From NCBI GenBank assembly GCA_002869665.1, contig PKUG01000025.1:1-40515 (forward strand): a stretch of 40,515 bases of DNA. The letters run 5' to 3'. The notes under the pieces were generated by a model. The model was not told where the DNA came from. It ran no database searches and was given only the letters and a program-made list of their open reading frames with translations. Positions 8,256 through 17,800 of the stretch are shown in pieces. Source of the stretch: Desulfuromonas sp. GTDB taxonomy: Bacteria; Desulfobacterota; Desulfuromonadia; Desulfuromonadales; Geopsychrobacteraceae. Position numbers and translations under genes: made by a program. Position 1 is the stretch's first letter, and every line of letters begins with the position of its first letter.

Positions 8256-8861
8256 TTATACTCTAATATAATCTTTCGAAAGTTCACGAGGTTTAAAAAA
8301 ACCTTTAATGCAGTTAGGATTTCTAATACATAATTGGATATGGTTTTTCTTTTTAAAGCCTGCTTCTGGATACAGCATTTCTCCTTCAAAAAAAGCTGCA
8401 CGAACAGAATCAAAAGGTCTGGCATCCTTGTCGTTATTCATCATTGTGTGTGTAAATTCTATAACAGCCCTGTCGAGCTTACGAAGAAGCCTGTCGGGGC
8501 CGAGAGTGTTCTGAGGTAGGGCTATTCCCTGCTCATCGTGGATATTTTTCAGAACCTCATAGTGTGCTTGAAGTAATTTTAAATTTTGGTGATCAAGAAG
8601 GTTGAAACAATAACCAAGATTGATAACCGCTCCTATTACATAAGGAACATCAATTTTCCCCATTTGAGGATTTTCTTTTACCTCAAGTGCGTAACTCATG
8701 GCGCGCTTTGGGGTGTTTTCCCAAAAATACATTCCAGAACCAAGCCAGTCGTAGGTATTGTCGCTACGTTTGAAGTCTAGCTCTTGATTCAATAGGGCTT
8801 CGCCGATTTTTTTATCACAACCATGAAACCCCAAGACTAGTGATGGATAAAATTGATACAT
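8256..8861 (-). CDS. Putative ADP-ribosyltransferase-like cargo protein
   Basis: 201-aa soluble protein. The motifs resemble the H-Y-E class of ADP-ribosyltransferase folds: GFHGCD with H13, DWLGSGMYFWE with Y45, and a FEGE motif (158-161) that could supply the catalytic glutamate, followed by a strand HIQLCIRNP. This pattern also resembles uncharacterised DUF3990-type proteins. If correct, it would use NAD to modify a protein or nucleic acid, as toxin or defence effector. The preceding gene (8929-9153) encodes a small charged protein and ends in a strong terminator; this gene's ATG lies 20 nt beyond that hairpin. SD weak. Gene is certain; activity is inference from three short motifs. Confidence 0.6.
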   Translation of the reverse strand: MYQFYPSLVLGFHGCDKKIGEALLNQELDFKRSDNTYDWLGSGMYFWENTPKRAMSYALEVKENPQMGKIDVPYVIGAVINLGYCFNLLDHQNLKLLQAHYEVLKNIHDEQGIALPQNTLGPDRLLRKLDRAVIEFTHTMMNNDKDARPFDSVRAAFFEGEMLYPEAGFKKKNHIQLCIRNPNCIKGFFKPRELSKDYIRV

Positions 8862-8878
8862 ATATTGTTGCTCTACAG

Positions 8879-8904
8879 AAAAAGCCCTCTATGAGAGGGC
8901 TTTT
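8879..8904 (-). terminator. Hairpin between small gene and ART-like gene
   Basis: AAAAGCCCTCT and AGAGGGCTTTT flank loop ATG; the symmetric A/T tracts make it work on both strands. On the minus strand it lies after the stop of the 8929-9153 gene and ends about 18-20 nt before the ATG of the ART-like gene, so it could attenuate that gene. Confidence 0.85.
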
Positions 8905-8928
8905 GGATATGATTTAAGTGTATAGGTT

Positions 8929-9153
8929 TTATCGGTAATTCTCGGTCAGTTCGCCTTCCTCATTATAGATTCCAGACGAAATTAGTATCTCAGTTACTTT
9001 TTTTGGATTGTTAACTAACGCACGTTGGCGTTTTTTTAGTCTTTCAAGGTATTTTTCAACTTGATCTTCGCTCATGCCACTCCCTCCAGCGTTTCGCTCA
9101 TTGTCCATGATTTTTTTTGCGGGTCTATCCCTTTTTTTGTTAGGCGATTCCAT
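8929..9153 (-). CDS. Small charged protein, possible antitoxin
   Basis: 74-aa protein with a lysine/arginine-rich start, a coiled-coil-like middle (VEKYLERLKKRQRALVNN) and the C-terminal pattern ILISSGIYNEEGELTENYR, which resembles the tail of many small antitoxin-like proteins ending in a glycine turn plus YR. Two starts have good SD sites: ATG 9153 (GGAGGG, 6 nt) and internal ATG 9075 (GGAGGGAG, 4 nt), the latter giving 48 aa. The gene precedes the ART-like gene on the same strand with a terminator between them. Antitoxin function is inference from size, order and tail only. Confidence 0.6.
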   Translation of the reverse strand: MESPNKKRDRPAKKIMDNERNAGGSGMSEDQVEKYLERLKKRQRALVNNPKKVTEILISSGIYNEEGELTENYR

Positions 9154-9275
9154 TGACTGCCCTCCATATGGTTTGTACAGAAGCGCTGCAATCTACGTAA
9201 CCCTATCATGGTTAGAAATATTTTTGAAGTCAGGCAATGAAATAAAAAAGCTATTCCCTCGCTAGGACAATGACA

Positions 9276-10955
9276 CTACCACTCAAAATGTCGTTTGCTA
9301 GACATCGGTCTCAACAGTGGATAGTGCCATGTGATATCGCATTTCTGGAGCTCAATGGGGGCTCCATCAGAATGATTTTTCCGGATGATAATTCCCGGTA
9401 GTCTTGTAAGGATCCAATTCTTACCAATATCTTCTTCTTGGGCTATTGGCTTGTCGCTTCTGTAAATGATGTCGGCTAGCTTTGATTTGTTGGCGGTGTA
9501 TATGTCAGGCAGTGTAATTTCAGTTAGCCAAAATTTATTGGGCAACTTGTCGGTGAGGAACTTTTTGTCGCCAACCGAAAACGATTCTTTTTTAAAGTTG
9601 GTTTCATTTAATCCTTGCATGTAAAAATCTTTGCTAACAAGCAGGGTTCTTGCCACAAAAGGATGGCTGGTCGTGCCAAGCACAGATTTTATGAGCATTT
9701 CTAACCAATATTCTTTATCGCCACTAAATGCTGCTAACTGCTTAGTGAAATGCTCAAGCAATGCGATGCTTGCCCACTCTGATTTGCTTGCAAGCGCCTT
9801 AATGTCCTTTGAGATTACTGAGAGGGCACAAATTGCTTTGAATGATAAGTCGATATTTTTTTTCGCTTTTTTTTCGGCTTTTTTCTTTATTCGTTTTCTT
9901 TTTTTTGTTGGAATATTCAAATTTGGATAAGGGCTAAGGGCGTCAACTGGTAGGCAATAATTGGGGCCAAAATTGTCGTCATGTATTATGAAATGATCTA
10001 CCCACGCTGCCGCCGTTCTATATTTTGTCCCGCCAAATTGGCTTGAGTATGCAAGCTCAGCTTCTGGACGCCACAGGTCTGTATTAAGTGTATGCCCTAT
10101 AATGGGGACTACGTGGGCGGCATTTGATGATGTTGTGAAAATTAGCATTGAGGGGCATTTGCTCTCCATGTACCTGTAAGAGTACTCAGAAAAATTGCTG
10201 TTTGGGAATCCCTCGATGAATGCGTTTTGGTCGACTGCAAGCCCTTTATTTTCAATAAAGGCGACCATTTCGTCTTTAGTTAATCCTCCCTGAACTTTAT
10301 TTTTCTTATGATCGTAGCCAAGAACAATGTTGATATCTTCTGGACTGATAATTGGATCGCTGCTTTCCTTCATATTGTTGATTGTCATGCAGAGACATGC
10401 ATGTGCGCATACTGAGGTAAAAGTATTTTGCTGTACAAAATAAGTTCCATAAATGACAAAATCAAAGTATTCATTCGCACAATTTATACTGCAAGTAAAT
10501 TTTCGAGATGATGAAGTGTAATTATTGAGGAGATTTACATTTTCACCATTTGGTGTTTTCATGAAAGGTGTGCAAATTACAGATGAATATATATATGTAT
10601 TTATGAATTTGTCTTCATGTTTGTAATTTATTAATATAATACTTGAAAGTAAATTTATATCTTTTCTTTTTGTTTTTAACTCATCATCATCTTTTATTTT
10701 TTCGTTAAAAAAAGAAATCCTGTATATAGTATAGATAATTTTATTTTCATGATAAGTATTTAAAGCTGTTGTTTCTTTTAAAACAATGTCGTGCCCAGGG
10801 TCAATATTCTCAATAATCACACTTTGAGAATCCAATTTTCGCATTAGGGTGCAGATTCGATGAAATGGCCTGTTGCTACGAGTTTTTGATAACCAAAGCT
10901 TTTCTATGAGTTGGAAATTTGAATTACCTTCGGACGAATCGAGAAATTGTGGCAT
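9276..10955 (-). CDS. Papain/C39-like cysteine peptidase cargo protein
   Basis: 559-aa protein. The middle has the signature of a papain-fold peptidase: FVQQNTFTSVCAHACL with an oxyanion glutamine Q175/176 and nucleophile C183, then AAHVVPIIGH with H281, then DHFIIHDDNFGPNY with D326/D327. The N-terminal 170 residues are unknown and strand-rich; the region 353-375 is almost all lysine and arginine, and the C-terminal 180 residues are unknown. No signal peptide. A protease inside a mobile element that also encodes an ART-like protein suggests a defence or toxin role, but the target is unknown. It follows a tiny gene and a terminator that ends about 20 nt before the start; GGAGGGG lies about 9 nt upstream of the ATG. 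Confidence 0.65.
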   Translation of the reverse strand: MPQFLDSSEGNSNFQLIEKLWLSKTRSNRPFHRICTLMRKLDSQSVIIENIDPGHDIVLKETTALNTYHENKIIYTIYRISFFNEKIKDDDELKTKRKDINLLSSIILINYKHEDKFINTYIYSSVICTPFMKTPNGENVNLLNNYTSSSRKFTCSINCANEYFDFVIYGTYFVQQNTFTSVCAHACLCMTINNMKESSDPIISPEDINIVLGYDHKKNKVQGGLTKDEMVAFIENKGLAVDQNAFIEGFPNSNFSEYSYRYMESKCPSMLIFTTSSNAAHVVPIIGHTLNTDLWRPEAELAYSSQFGGTKYRTAAAWVDHFIIHDDNFGPNYCLPVDALSPYPNLNIPTKKRKRIKKKAEKKAKKNIDLSFKAICALSVISKDIKALASKSEWASIALLEHFTKQLAAFSGDKEYWLEMLIKSVLGTTSHPFVARTLLVSKDFYMQGLNETNFKKESFSVGDKKFLTDKLPNKFWLTEITLPDIYTANKSKLADIIYRSDKPIAQEEDIGKNWILTRLPGIIIRKNHSDGAPIELQKCDITWHYPLLRPMSSKRHFEW

Positions 10956-10974
10956 TTAGGTGTTCCCCTCCAAT

Positions 10975-11009
10975 AAAAAAGGCCGACTGTTCGATAGCGT
11001 CGGCCTTTT
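10975..11009 (-). terminator. Hairpin between small gene and peptidase gene
   Basis: GGCCGAC (10981-10987) pairs with GTCGGCC (10999-11005), extended by A and T tracts on both sides. Read on the minus strand it follows the 56-aa gene and ends about 20 nt before the peptidase ATG, exactly the arrangement seen at 8879-8904. Confidence 0.85.
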
Positions 11010-11039
11010 GAATGAATAAATTATATGAGCATGAAGATT

Positions 11040-11210
11040 TTAAAAAAGGTTTTCTACGGGGCGACCGAGAGCAATATTTGTTTTCTCCAGCCGTTTTTTC
11101 TCCTCATTTGCCCTTTTCAATTGCTGTTTTTTGAGATCGTCAATTGATTTGAGAATGTACTCGTCTGTTAATTTGTCGATATTCTGCTCTAGATATGCCA
11201 ATGCAGACAT
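11040..11210 (-). CDS. Small 56-aa coiled-coil protein
   Basis: Starts at the ATG 11208-11210 because AGGAGGA lies 4-5 nt upstream; an open frame reaches 11327 but that extension has no SD. The protein is almost entirely charged helix (DEYILKSIDDLKKQQLKRAN, EEKKRLEK) and ends NIALGRPVENLF. It heads the second cargo module, in front of the peptidase gene, in the same relation as the 74-aa gene to the ART-like gene. The two small proteins are not obviously alike. It could be an inhibitor, adaptor or leader; no family recognised. Confidence 0.6.
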   Translation of the reverse strand: MSALAYLEQNIDKLTDEYILKSIDDLKKQQLKRANEEKKRLEKTNIALGRPVENLF

Positions 11211-11809
11211 CGCTTCCTCCTCTAGTGGTTTTTTAATGAATGAAATATTAGAAGGCCTGGTGTTTGTTGATTTTATATGATTGACTACATTAGGGTTTAA
11301 TAGCAAATAGGGTGCCAATAAACACACCCAATATGTTGGGGTGAAGAATTAGGAACACACTAGATGTTCTAGGCTGGCTCCTAACAGTGTAGCAAAATTA
11401 ACACTGCTTTTCCCCATCATTGGGTTTTTTAGCTTCTTTGTCGTGATCTACCCCTCCTAAAACGACATGAAGTCTAGCAATGATGAACATAAAAGGCAAA
11501 TTGTTTTTTGAAGTTGAAGTCAACAGCTTTATTGATGAGGGCTTGAAATCCTCGTTCTTTGGGTGTTTTTTTACAATAGGCGATTGAGGACTGTTTTCCT
11601 ACATAAAAAAATCGTTTAGAAGTTCAAGCCTATCGGTGTTAGGTAGCCTAGCTTAACCTTAAAATACGTAGCATTGGTACACTTTTGGTACACTGGTTCA
11701 CAAAAATCTGCAAAAAAACACGAGTTTAAATAACAAGTTTATTGATTTAACTTATTAATATTATTATTGATAATCTGTTTTTAATTTTTGTAAGTTCTTG
11801 TCTTTAGGC
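11211..11809. other. Noncoding right end of the element
   Basis: About 600 bp without a credible gene. It should contain the promoter of the 56-aa gene (TATAAA occurs at about 11271-11276 on the minus strand). CAGTGT/ACACTG (11385-11390, 11401-11406) is a small hairpin. A longer inverted pair, CTAGGCTGGCTCCTAAC (11369-11385) and GTTAGGTAGCCTAG (11638-11651), has a 3-nt length difference. The integrase-type repeat lies at 11675. The last 100 bp are very AT-rich. Confidence 0.5.
11675..11693 (+). promoter_or_regulatory. Putative integrase arm site, right end
   Basis: TGGTACACTTTTGGTACAC repeats the sequence at 4343-4360 with one difference. Within it GGTACAC occurs twice. It lies about 117 bp inside the right core repeat. 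Confidence 0.5.
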
Positions 11810-11867
<58 letters not shown>

Positions 11868-11871
11868 AAAT

Positions 11872-11907
11872 AAAAAAGAGCCGTGAATTGTTCACGGCTC
11901 TTTTTTT
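11872..11907. terminator. Displaced native tRNA-Ser terminator, bidirectional
   Basis: A 16-bp stem (11872-11887 with 11891-11906, loop TTG) with A and T tracts on both sides. It would have ended tRNA-Ser before integration and now also ends the amylosucrase transcript from the minus strand, whose stop is about 23 bp away. Confidence 0.88.
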
Positions 11908-11929
11908 GTGCAAGCAAAGAGACCTTCGG

Positions 11930-13882
11930 TTAACCTCCGCTCAGCCAGTAGAATGAGAATGGCGGAATAACCAGGCTGTTCTTGAAAATCTCCGGGCTTT
12001 CTCCGCGATAGAGATCGACCATGGGGCGATTACAGGCATCCTTCACGTCCAGATTGTCGAGATTCAGGTGCTGTGGTTTGTTGCTGAAATTGCCGACCAC
12101 TAGGACCCGCTCCCCGGGCCGTCTCAGATGATAACGGCTGAAGACGAACAGGTGTGGATTGTCGACCTCGATCAATTCCCGGTTGTTGTGATCGGCAAAA
12201 ACGGCGACTTCTTTTCTGACTGAAATCATCCGTTTCAGGGCGCTGAAGATTTTGAATTCAACGGTATCGGGAAGATTGCGGCGTTCGGCTTTCTGCCAGT
12301 CGATGGCCGGCCTGTGAACCCAACGGCTATCCCACATTTTGTTGGGATCGTTGAGATAGGAATCGTCGTTGAGGGTGCCGATCGCGTCGCCGTAGTAAAA
12401 CAAAGGGATTCCGCCGAACGCCATGATCATGCTGTGCAGCAGGAGGATGATTTTGATCGAATCGTGAATCGCCTGCTCGTCATTCTCTGCGAGCGCATGT
12501 TCCAGTCCGACCAGTGACGCGAGGGCGCCGGAGATCCTGGTATCTCCCGTTTTCAGGTTCTGCCCGAACGGCCGCCCTTTGGCATGCGAATCCTCATACT
12601 GCCCCGTGTAGTAGTCGACCAGGAATTTGCGGTGGCTTACAGGCTCGTAGCCGCACAGGAGGATGTCGCGGTCATCAAAACCGAAACCGATATCATCGTG
12701 ACAGCGGATATAGTTCAGCCAGGTTGCCCGGTCCAGTTTGACCGGCAGGTTCTTGATCCCCTGATTGAGCAGCCGGGCGTTCTTGGTGGCAACGGCATCC
12801 CAGAGCAGTGCCATGAAGGTTGCATTGTAAGCAATCTCGCATTCTTTGGCGATGACGGCATCCTCGCCGAAATACTTGATGACTTCGACCGGGGCGACAA
12901 TCGCCTCGGCAATAAAGACCACGCCCGGTGCCGTGACCTGGCAGCAATCCTTGAGCAATTGCAGGATGAGGTGCGCTTCGCGTTCATTCTGACAGGTGCT
13001 GCCGATTTTCTTCCACAGGAAGGCGACGGCATCGAGGCGGAGGATATCAGCCCCCTGGTTGGCCCAGTACAGAATGATGTCGAGCATTTCGATAAAGACG
13101 GCCGGATTGCTGTAATTCAGGTACCACTGGTAGTCGTTGAAGACCGTCATGACCCAGCGCTCCATCTGGTTGTTCCAGGTGAAATTGCCGGGGGCCGTTT
13201 CCGGAAAAACCTCCGGCATGCTCTGTTCGAACATGTCCGGGATGTCACGGTTTTTGAAAGTGTAATAATATTCCTGGTACGTTTTCTCCCCGGCCTGAGC
13301 GTGTTGCGCCCACTCGTGTTGGTCCGACGTGTGGTTGACGACGACGTCGAGCACCAGCAGAAGGTCGCGCTGTTTCATCTCTGCGATCAGGTCGCCGAGA
13401 TCGTCCATGGTGCCCATGGCCGGGTTGATATCGCGAAAATCGCTGACCGCGTAGCCACCGTCGCTTTTATCCTGCGGACAGCGCATCAGCGGCATGATAT
13501 GGACCAGGTTGACTCCGAGTTCCTGAAAATAGCTCAGCTTGTTCTGCAGGCCGTTCAGGTCGCCGGCAAAACCGTCACAGTAGAGGGCCATCCCGACCCA
13601 TTCCTGGCTCAGGAACCAGTTGAAATCTTTTTCCCGGTCGAGGTCGAGTCGGCGCAATTCCGGTGCTCGATTGATATAGCCCCGGGCCATGGTTTCAACC
13701 AGGTCCTGGGCCTGTTGGTCAAAATCCTCCCGGTCGCCGTACAGGTTCTTGAACAGGGAATGGATGGCATAGAAATTGGCCCCGAGGCGGGTATAGAAAT
13801 GGCGCAGATCCTGATCCCGGATTTCGGGCTTGATGCGGTTGAGGATATCGTTGAGTAGTGAATGCGCTATCTGTTCATACAT
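11930..13882 (-). CDS. ams: Amylosucrase (GH13)
   Basis: 650-aa glucosyltransferase of family GH13, close in length and layout to Neisseria amylosucrase: an all-helical N-terminal domain (1-90), the (beta/alpha)8 barrel with VVNH, nucleophile D284 in ILRLDAVAFLW, acid/base E326 in FIAEAIVAP and the transition-state pair H395-D396 in RCHDDIGFG, then a C-terminal sheet domain. It transfers glucose from sucrose to make alpha-1,4-glucan and releases fructose in the cytoplasm. It is the last gene of a sucrose cluster, 50 bp after fructokinase. The combination with sucrose synthesis genes matches the sps-fruK-ams clusters known from halophilic methanotrophs. Close relatives could be sucrose hydrolases, which cannot be separated by eye. 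Confidence 0.88.
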   Translation of the reverse strand: MYEQIAHSLLNDILNRIKPEIRDQDLRHFYTRLGANFYAIHSLFKNLYGDREDFDQQAQDLVETMARGYINRAPELRRLDLDREKDFNWFLSQEWVGMALYCDGFAGDLNGLQNKLSYFQELGVNLVHIMPLMRCPQDKSDGGYAVSDFRDINPAMGTMDDLGDLIAEMKQRDLLLVLDVVVNHTSDQHEWAQHAQAGEKTYQEYYYTFKNRDIPDMFEQSMPEVFPETAPGNFTWNNQMERWVMTVFNDYQWYLNYSNPAVFIEMLDIILYWANQGADILRLDAVAFLWKKIGSTCQNEREAHLILQLLKDCCQVTAPGVVFIAEAIVAPVEVIKYFGEDAVIAKECEIAYNATFMALLWDAVATKNARLLNQGIKNLPVKLDRATWLNYIRCHDDIGFGFDDRDILLCGYEPVSHRKFLVDYYTGQYEDSHAKGRPFGQNLKTGDTRISGALASLVGLEHALAENDEQAIHDSIKIILLLHSMIMAFGGIPLFYYGDAIGTLNDDSYLNDPNKMWDSRWVHRPAIDWQKAERRNLPDTVEFKIFSALKRMISVRKEVAVFADHNNRELIEVDNPHLFVFSRYHLRRPGERVLVVGNFSNKPQHLNLDNLDVKDACNRPMVDLYRGESPEIFKNSLVIPPFSFYWLSGG

Positions 13883-13932
13883 GGTTCAGTCGGTTTCCTG
13901 TCTCGGGTTGCTTGCTTGTTCCGGTAGCACGT

Positions 13933-14799
13933 TCAGCGGGCATTGACTTTGCGGTAGATGTCACGATCTTCGGTTGTCGCACCACGCAGGCCGACGATTT
14001 TATCGGCAAAGCTTTGTGCCTGACACAGGATCTCGGCCACCGGCCAGCCGCGTGCAAGACCGTGCAGGTAAACGGCGCAAAAGGCATCTCCGGCCCCGAC
14101 AGTGTCGACGACCCTGGCGGACCCGGTCGGTTTCCGCTGCTGAAGTTCTCCGTCAGCGGACAACACGCTGGCCCCATGAGCACCCTGGGTGACGATCAGC
14201 TGATCGAGTTGAAACTGTTCGCACAACTGCGTCATATCCGCTTTGATGTCGCCACTGTCGTAACCCAGCAGGTGCAGTTCCTCCCGGTTCATCTTGACCC
14301 AGGTGGCTTTTTCGATCCGCTTCAGGACGTGTTCGCTTTGCCACCAGGGAGAGCGGAGGTTGACGTCGAGAAAAATTCGCGGCTGTTTACCCTGCGTCAA
14401 AAAATCGAGAGTTTTGCGTGAAACGGAATTTCTCAACGCCAGGGTGCCGTGATAAAGGATGTCGATGTCAGCCAGCCTCGGCAGCTGTTCCGTGGCGATA
14501 AAGTCGTAGGCGCTGTCGGTAACGATATCGTAATGTGGTTCTCCTTGATGGAATCTGACTTCGACCCGACCGGTGGGATGTCCATCGTCATCCTGGACAC
14601 AGGTTGTGTCCAGACCCCAGTTATCCATTATGCGCAGGATGGAGCGTCCTTCACTGTCGGTGCCGATACGGGAGATAAAACAGGGGGCATTACCGAACGC
14701 CTGCAGGTGCCAGGCGACGTTGAAGGGTGCTCCACCGGGGATCTTCTTCCCATCGGGAAAACAATCGAAGAGGACTTCTCCAAAGACCGCGATACTCAT
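13933..14799 (-). CDS. fruK: Fructokinase, PfkB family
   Basis: 288-aa ribokinase-fold sugar kinase. GGAPFNVAWHL (22-32) is the substrate-side signature and DTVGAGDAF (232-240, catalytic base D238) is the PfkB C-terminal signature; NREEL marks the ATP-lid region. It phosphorylates fructose, here probably the fructose released by the amylosucrase next door, returning carbon to glycolysis. It lies 14 bp downstream of the sucrose-phosphate synthase gene and 50 bp upstream of amylosucrase, all on one strand, so one operon is very likely. Specificity for fructose is inferred from the neighbours and from resemblance to bacterial fructokinases. Confidence 0.88.
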   Translation of the reverse strand: MSIAVFGEVLFDCFPDGKKIPGGAPFNVAWHLQAFGNAPCFISRIGTDSEGRSILRIMDNWGLDTTCVQDDDGHPTGRVEVRFHQGEPHYDIVTDSAYDFIATEQLPRLADIDILYHGTLALRNSVSRKTLDFLTQGKQPRIFLDVNLRSPWWQSEHVLKRIEKATWVKMNREELHLLGYDSGDIKADMTQLCEQFQLDQLIVTQGAHGASVLSADGELQQRKPTGSARVVDTVGAGDAFCAVYLHGLARGWPVAEILCQAQSFADKIVGLRGATTEDRDIYRKVNAR

Positions 14800-14813
14800 G
14801 CCGTGCTCCCTTT

Positions 14814-17800
14814 TTATTCTCCCGGCAGCTCATATTCCGGGTGGAAATGGGCGATTCCCTGAAGGACGCCGGCAGCATAGTTCCCGCCCAGCGGGGGGGT
14901 GTTATCACGGGCAATGTAAAGGCTCTTTGCACAGCCGTAGGATACCGCAAGTTCCCGGACCTGTTTTTTGAGGGCCTCATCGGCGTTGGCGACCAGGATT
15001 GAGCGAAGCGGGCTGGTCAGGACCGGCAGATCGTTGCCGCTGTCGCCGGCAAACAGAACCTGTTCGTGAGCCAGGCCAAGCTGGTTCTGAAGAAAAACAA
15101 TCGCCTCGCGTTTATTGGCGTCGCGCGGCAGGATGTCGAGCAGCCCGACCTGCTCGATGTCGTCGATACTCCAGACAAGTTCGCATTCGACGCCGAGTTG
15201 GGCCAGTTGCTGCTCAATCCAGTCGAGGATCAATTGCGGTGGGACATTGAGGGAGAGGTAATAGCTCAGTTTGAAATCATTCTGTTTACTCTCTTCCTGA
15301 ATGCGCAACTCCTTGCACGGGGACAGGGCATCCAGAAGTTCCTGGTGGTTTTTCCCCTGCCAGCCGGCAGCAATCTGTTGTTGCCAGAGGCTGATCTCAT
15401 CCCAACCGTCCTTGCTGTGACGATAGATCTTTGTGCCGACATCGGAGATGACGTAGTCGGGGACGGGCAGGTCATACTCGGCGATCGCTTCTTCAACCAG
15501 CTTCAGGTGGCGGCCGGTGACGTAGGCCAGGGAAACCTGCGGTTGTGAGCAGAATTCACGAAAAAAGCGGCGCGCTTCGGGATGTTCCGGCTGATGGCCG
15601 TTGGGCATGATCGTCCGGTCCATATCTGTGCATAACAAAAGCTTATTCTTCATTGTCTTCCTGCGTGTGTCCGAGTACGGGAGCCTCGGAAAAAAGTCAT
15701 AATGGTCCAGGGCTTCGAGAATTCCGGCGGCATGGGGTTGTTGGGAAAAATAGATCCGGTCGATATCGTCGAGCTGCGACAGTTCCTCATGGTGGCGGTT
15801 GGCAACAACGGCAGCCAGGGTGTTGCCGCGCATCATGTCTTCGTCAGCCCCCGATCCCCCGGCGACGAAAACCCTTTCCAGGGGGATGCCCATACGGTCG
15901 ACGACATAGCGCAAGGCCATCCCTTTGGAGGCGCGTAAAGGCAGAATGTCGAGGTACTGGCCGAAAGCGAGTTGTACGAATGCCGCCTGCTCCTCCTGAT
16001 GCAGCAGGCGTTTGATCTCTTCGATATCGGCAACCTCGGGATCGATAAAGTAGCTCAGCTTGAAGCGGCTCTGTTCCTTTTTGGGTTGCAGCTTGAGGCC
16101 GGGGAAATCGGTCAAAATCTTTCTGATTTTCTTCGGTGCCCACTGATAGTCGATATGTTTTGCCCAGGCCGCATCGGCTATCAGCTTCGGCGCATAGTAG
16201 ATCTCCGTCCCGCTGCTGGTGATCAGAACCGTCGGTTCCGGAACACGATGTTTTTTCATTAACTTCAGGGCGGAATCGAGCCGGCGACCGGTTGCAAGCA
16301 TGAACGAGACCTTCTTTCTCTGGCGATAAAGCGTTTCCCGCAGGTCACCCAGGGAGTTGCTGTCACCGAGAAGATTGAGGTCAAGGTCGGACACGATGGC
16401 CCGGTCCCGGTAGAGGCTGCTGCGGCGGGAGATGGGGCCGCGCTGCAGCAGTTCCGAACGGTCGGCGATCGGCCGGACGATCTTCAGATAGCGCTCGGCA
16501 TGGGCGTCCCAGGAATAATGCTGTTCGACGCCCTCTTGCCCCCGCCGGGCACATTCGCGCCACAGTTCATGATCGTCGAGCAGTTTCAGCAGGGCGGCGG
16601 TTATGGTTTCCGGTTCCAGGGGATCGATCAGGAAGCCGTTCTGGCAATTGCCGATGATGTCGTTCGGGCCGCCGTCTTCGGTGGCGACGATCGGCAGGCC
16701 GCTGGCCGCGGCTTCGATGAGTGTCAGACCGAAGGGCTCGGTCAGGGCGGGATTGACGAACACGCCGCCCGAGGCCGCCGCAATCCGATAAATCAAGGGG
16801 ACCTGGTCGCGGCGGTGGTGTTTCGGCAGACTGACGCGGCCATAAAGGTCGTAACGGTCGATGGTGACGAGCAGGTCGTGGAAAACCTCCTGGGCACCGT
16901 CGTCAAGGTCATCGATGTCATCGCGGTTGCCGGCGATAATCGCCAGGTTCGCCTTTTCTTGCAGCTCTTCGGAGAGGCCGTAGGCTTCAACCAGGGCGCT
17001 GATGTTCTTGCGCTTGTCGGGGCGCGACAGGGCGAGGACCAGGGGTTTTCCCGGTTCTTTCAGGTGGCGTGTCAACTCCTGGAAAAACGGCTCCTGAAGC
17101 TCTCCCCCGGTCGGCGGATGGAACTGGGTGAGATTGGTTCCCGGGGGGACGACACGCATCTGTTCGGGCTGATAGTGGTCATAGAGATCGTACTGTTCTT
17201 CGATCTCCTGGTGAGTGCTGGTGATAACCCGTTCCGCCGTCGCCAGGGTGAGTTCCTCGGCTTCGATCCTGCGACTCATGTTAAAGCGGGTCTCGATTTC
17301 GTCCGCCGTGAGGCCGCTGGCCAGCAGACGACGCCTCTTCACCCGGCCGAGGGAGTGCCCGGTATGGATGAGGGGAACACCGAGCAGGCTGGCGAGATGG
17401 GAGCCGACCTGTCCGGCATCGGCATAATGGCTGTGAATGACATCCGGCAGACGTCCGGTGTCCCGGAAGTGACTGGCAAGGTTGTCGGCAAAGAAATCAA
17501 GCTGATCCCAAAGCTGCTCTTTCGGCAGGTATTCATCCTGCCCCGTGCCGATGCGCAGGATCTTCAGTTTGTCATTCAGGGGGGCCGTTTCCTTGGCATA
17601 ATCGGGCGAGACGTTTTCATCGCGAACCAGTTGGGTGATCAGTTCAACCCTGGCGACCTCCGGCCGCTTGGCCAACGCCTGGGCCAATTCGAGGACGTAG
17701 AGGGTTTGCCCTCCGGTGTCGGCATCGCGCCCCAATTCGAGATCATGTCCTCTGATCAGGCCATGGATGCTCAGCAGGGCAATGTAGAGCCCCGGTGATG

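Noticed and set aside
9075-9153. Using ATG 9075 as the sole start of the 74-aa gene
   Set aside because: Both starts have good SD sites, so the longer form is kept and the internal start noted.
8879-11009. The hairpins read as part of a CRISPR-like repeat array
   Set aside because: Only two, with different sequences and no spacing pattern; intrinsic terminators fit better.
12584-13858. Long open frame opposite the amylosucrase gene
   Set aside because: It mirrors the amylosucrase codon bias on the other strand and has no family motifs; the real gene is certain.
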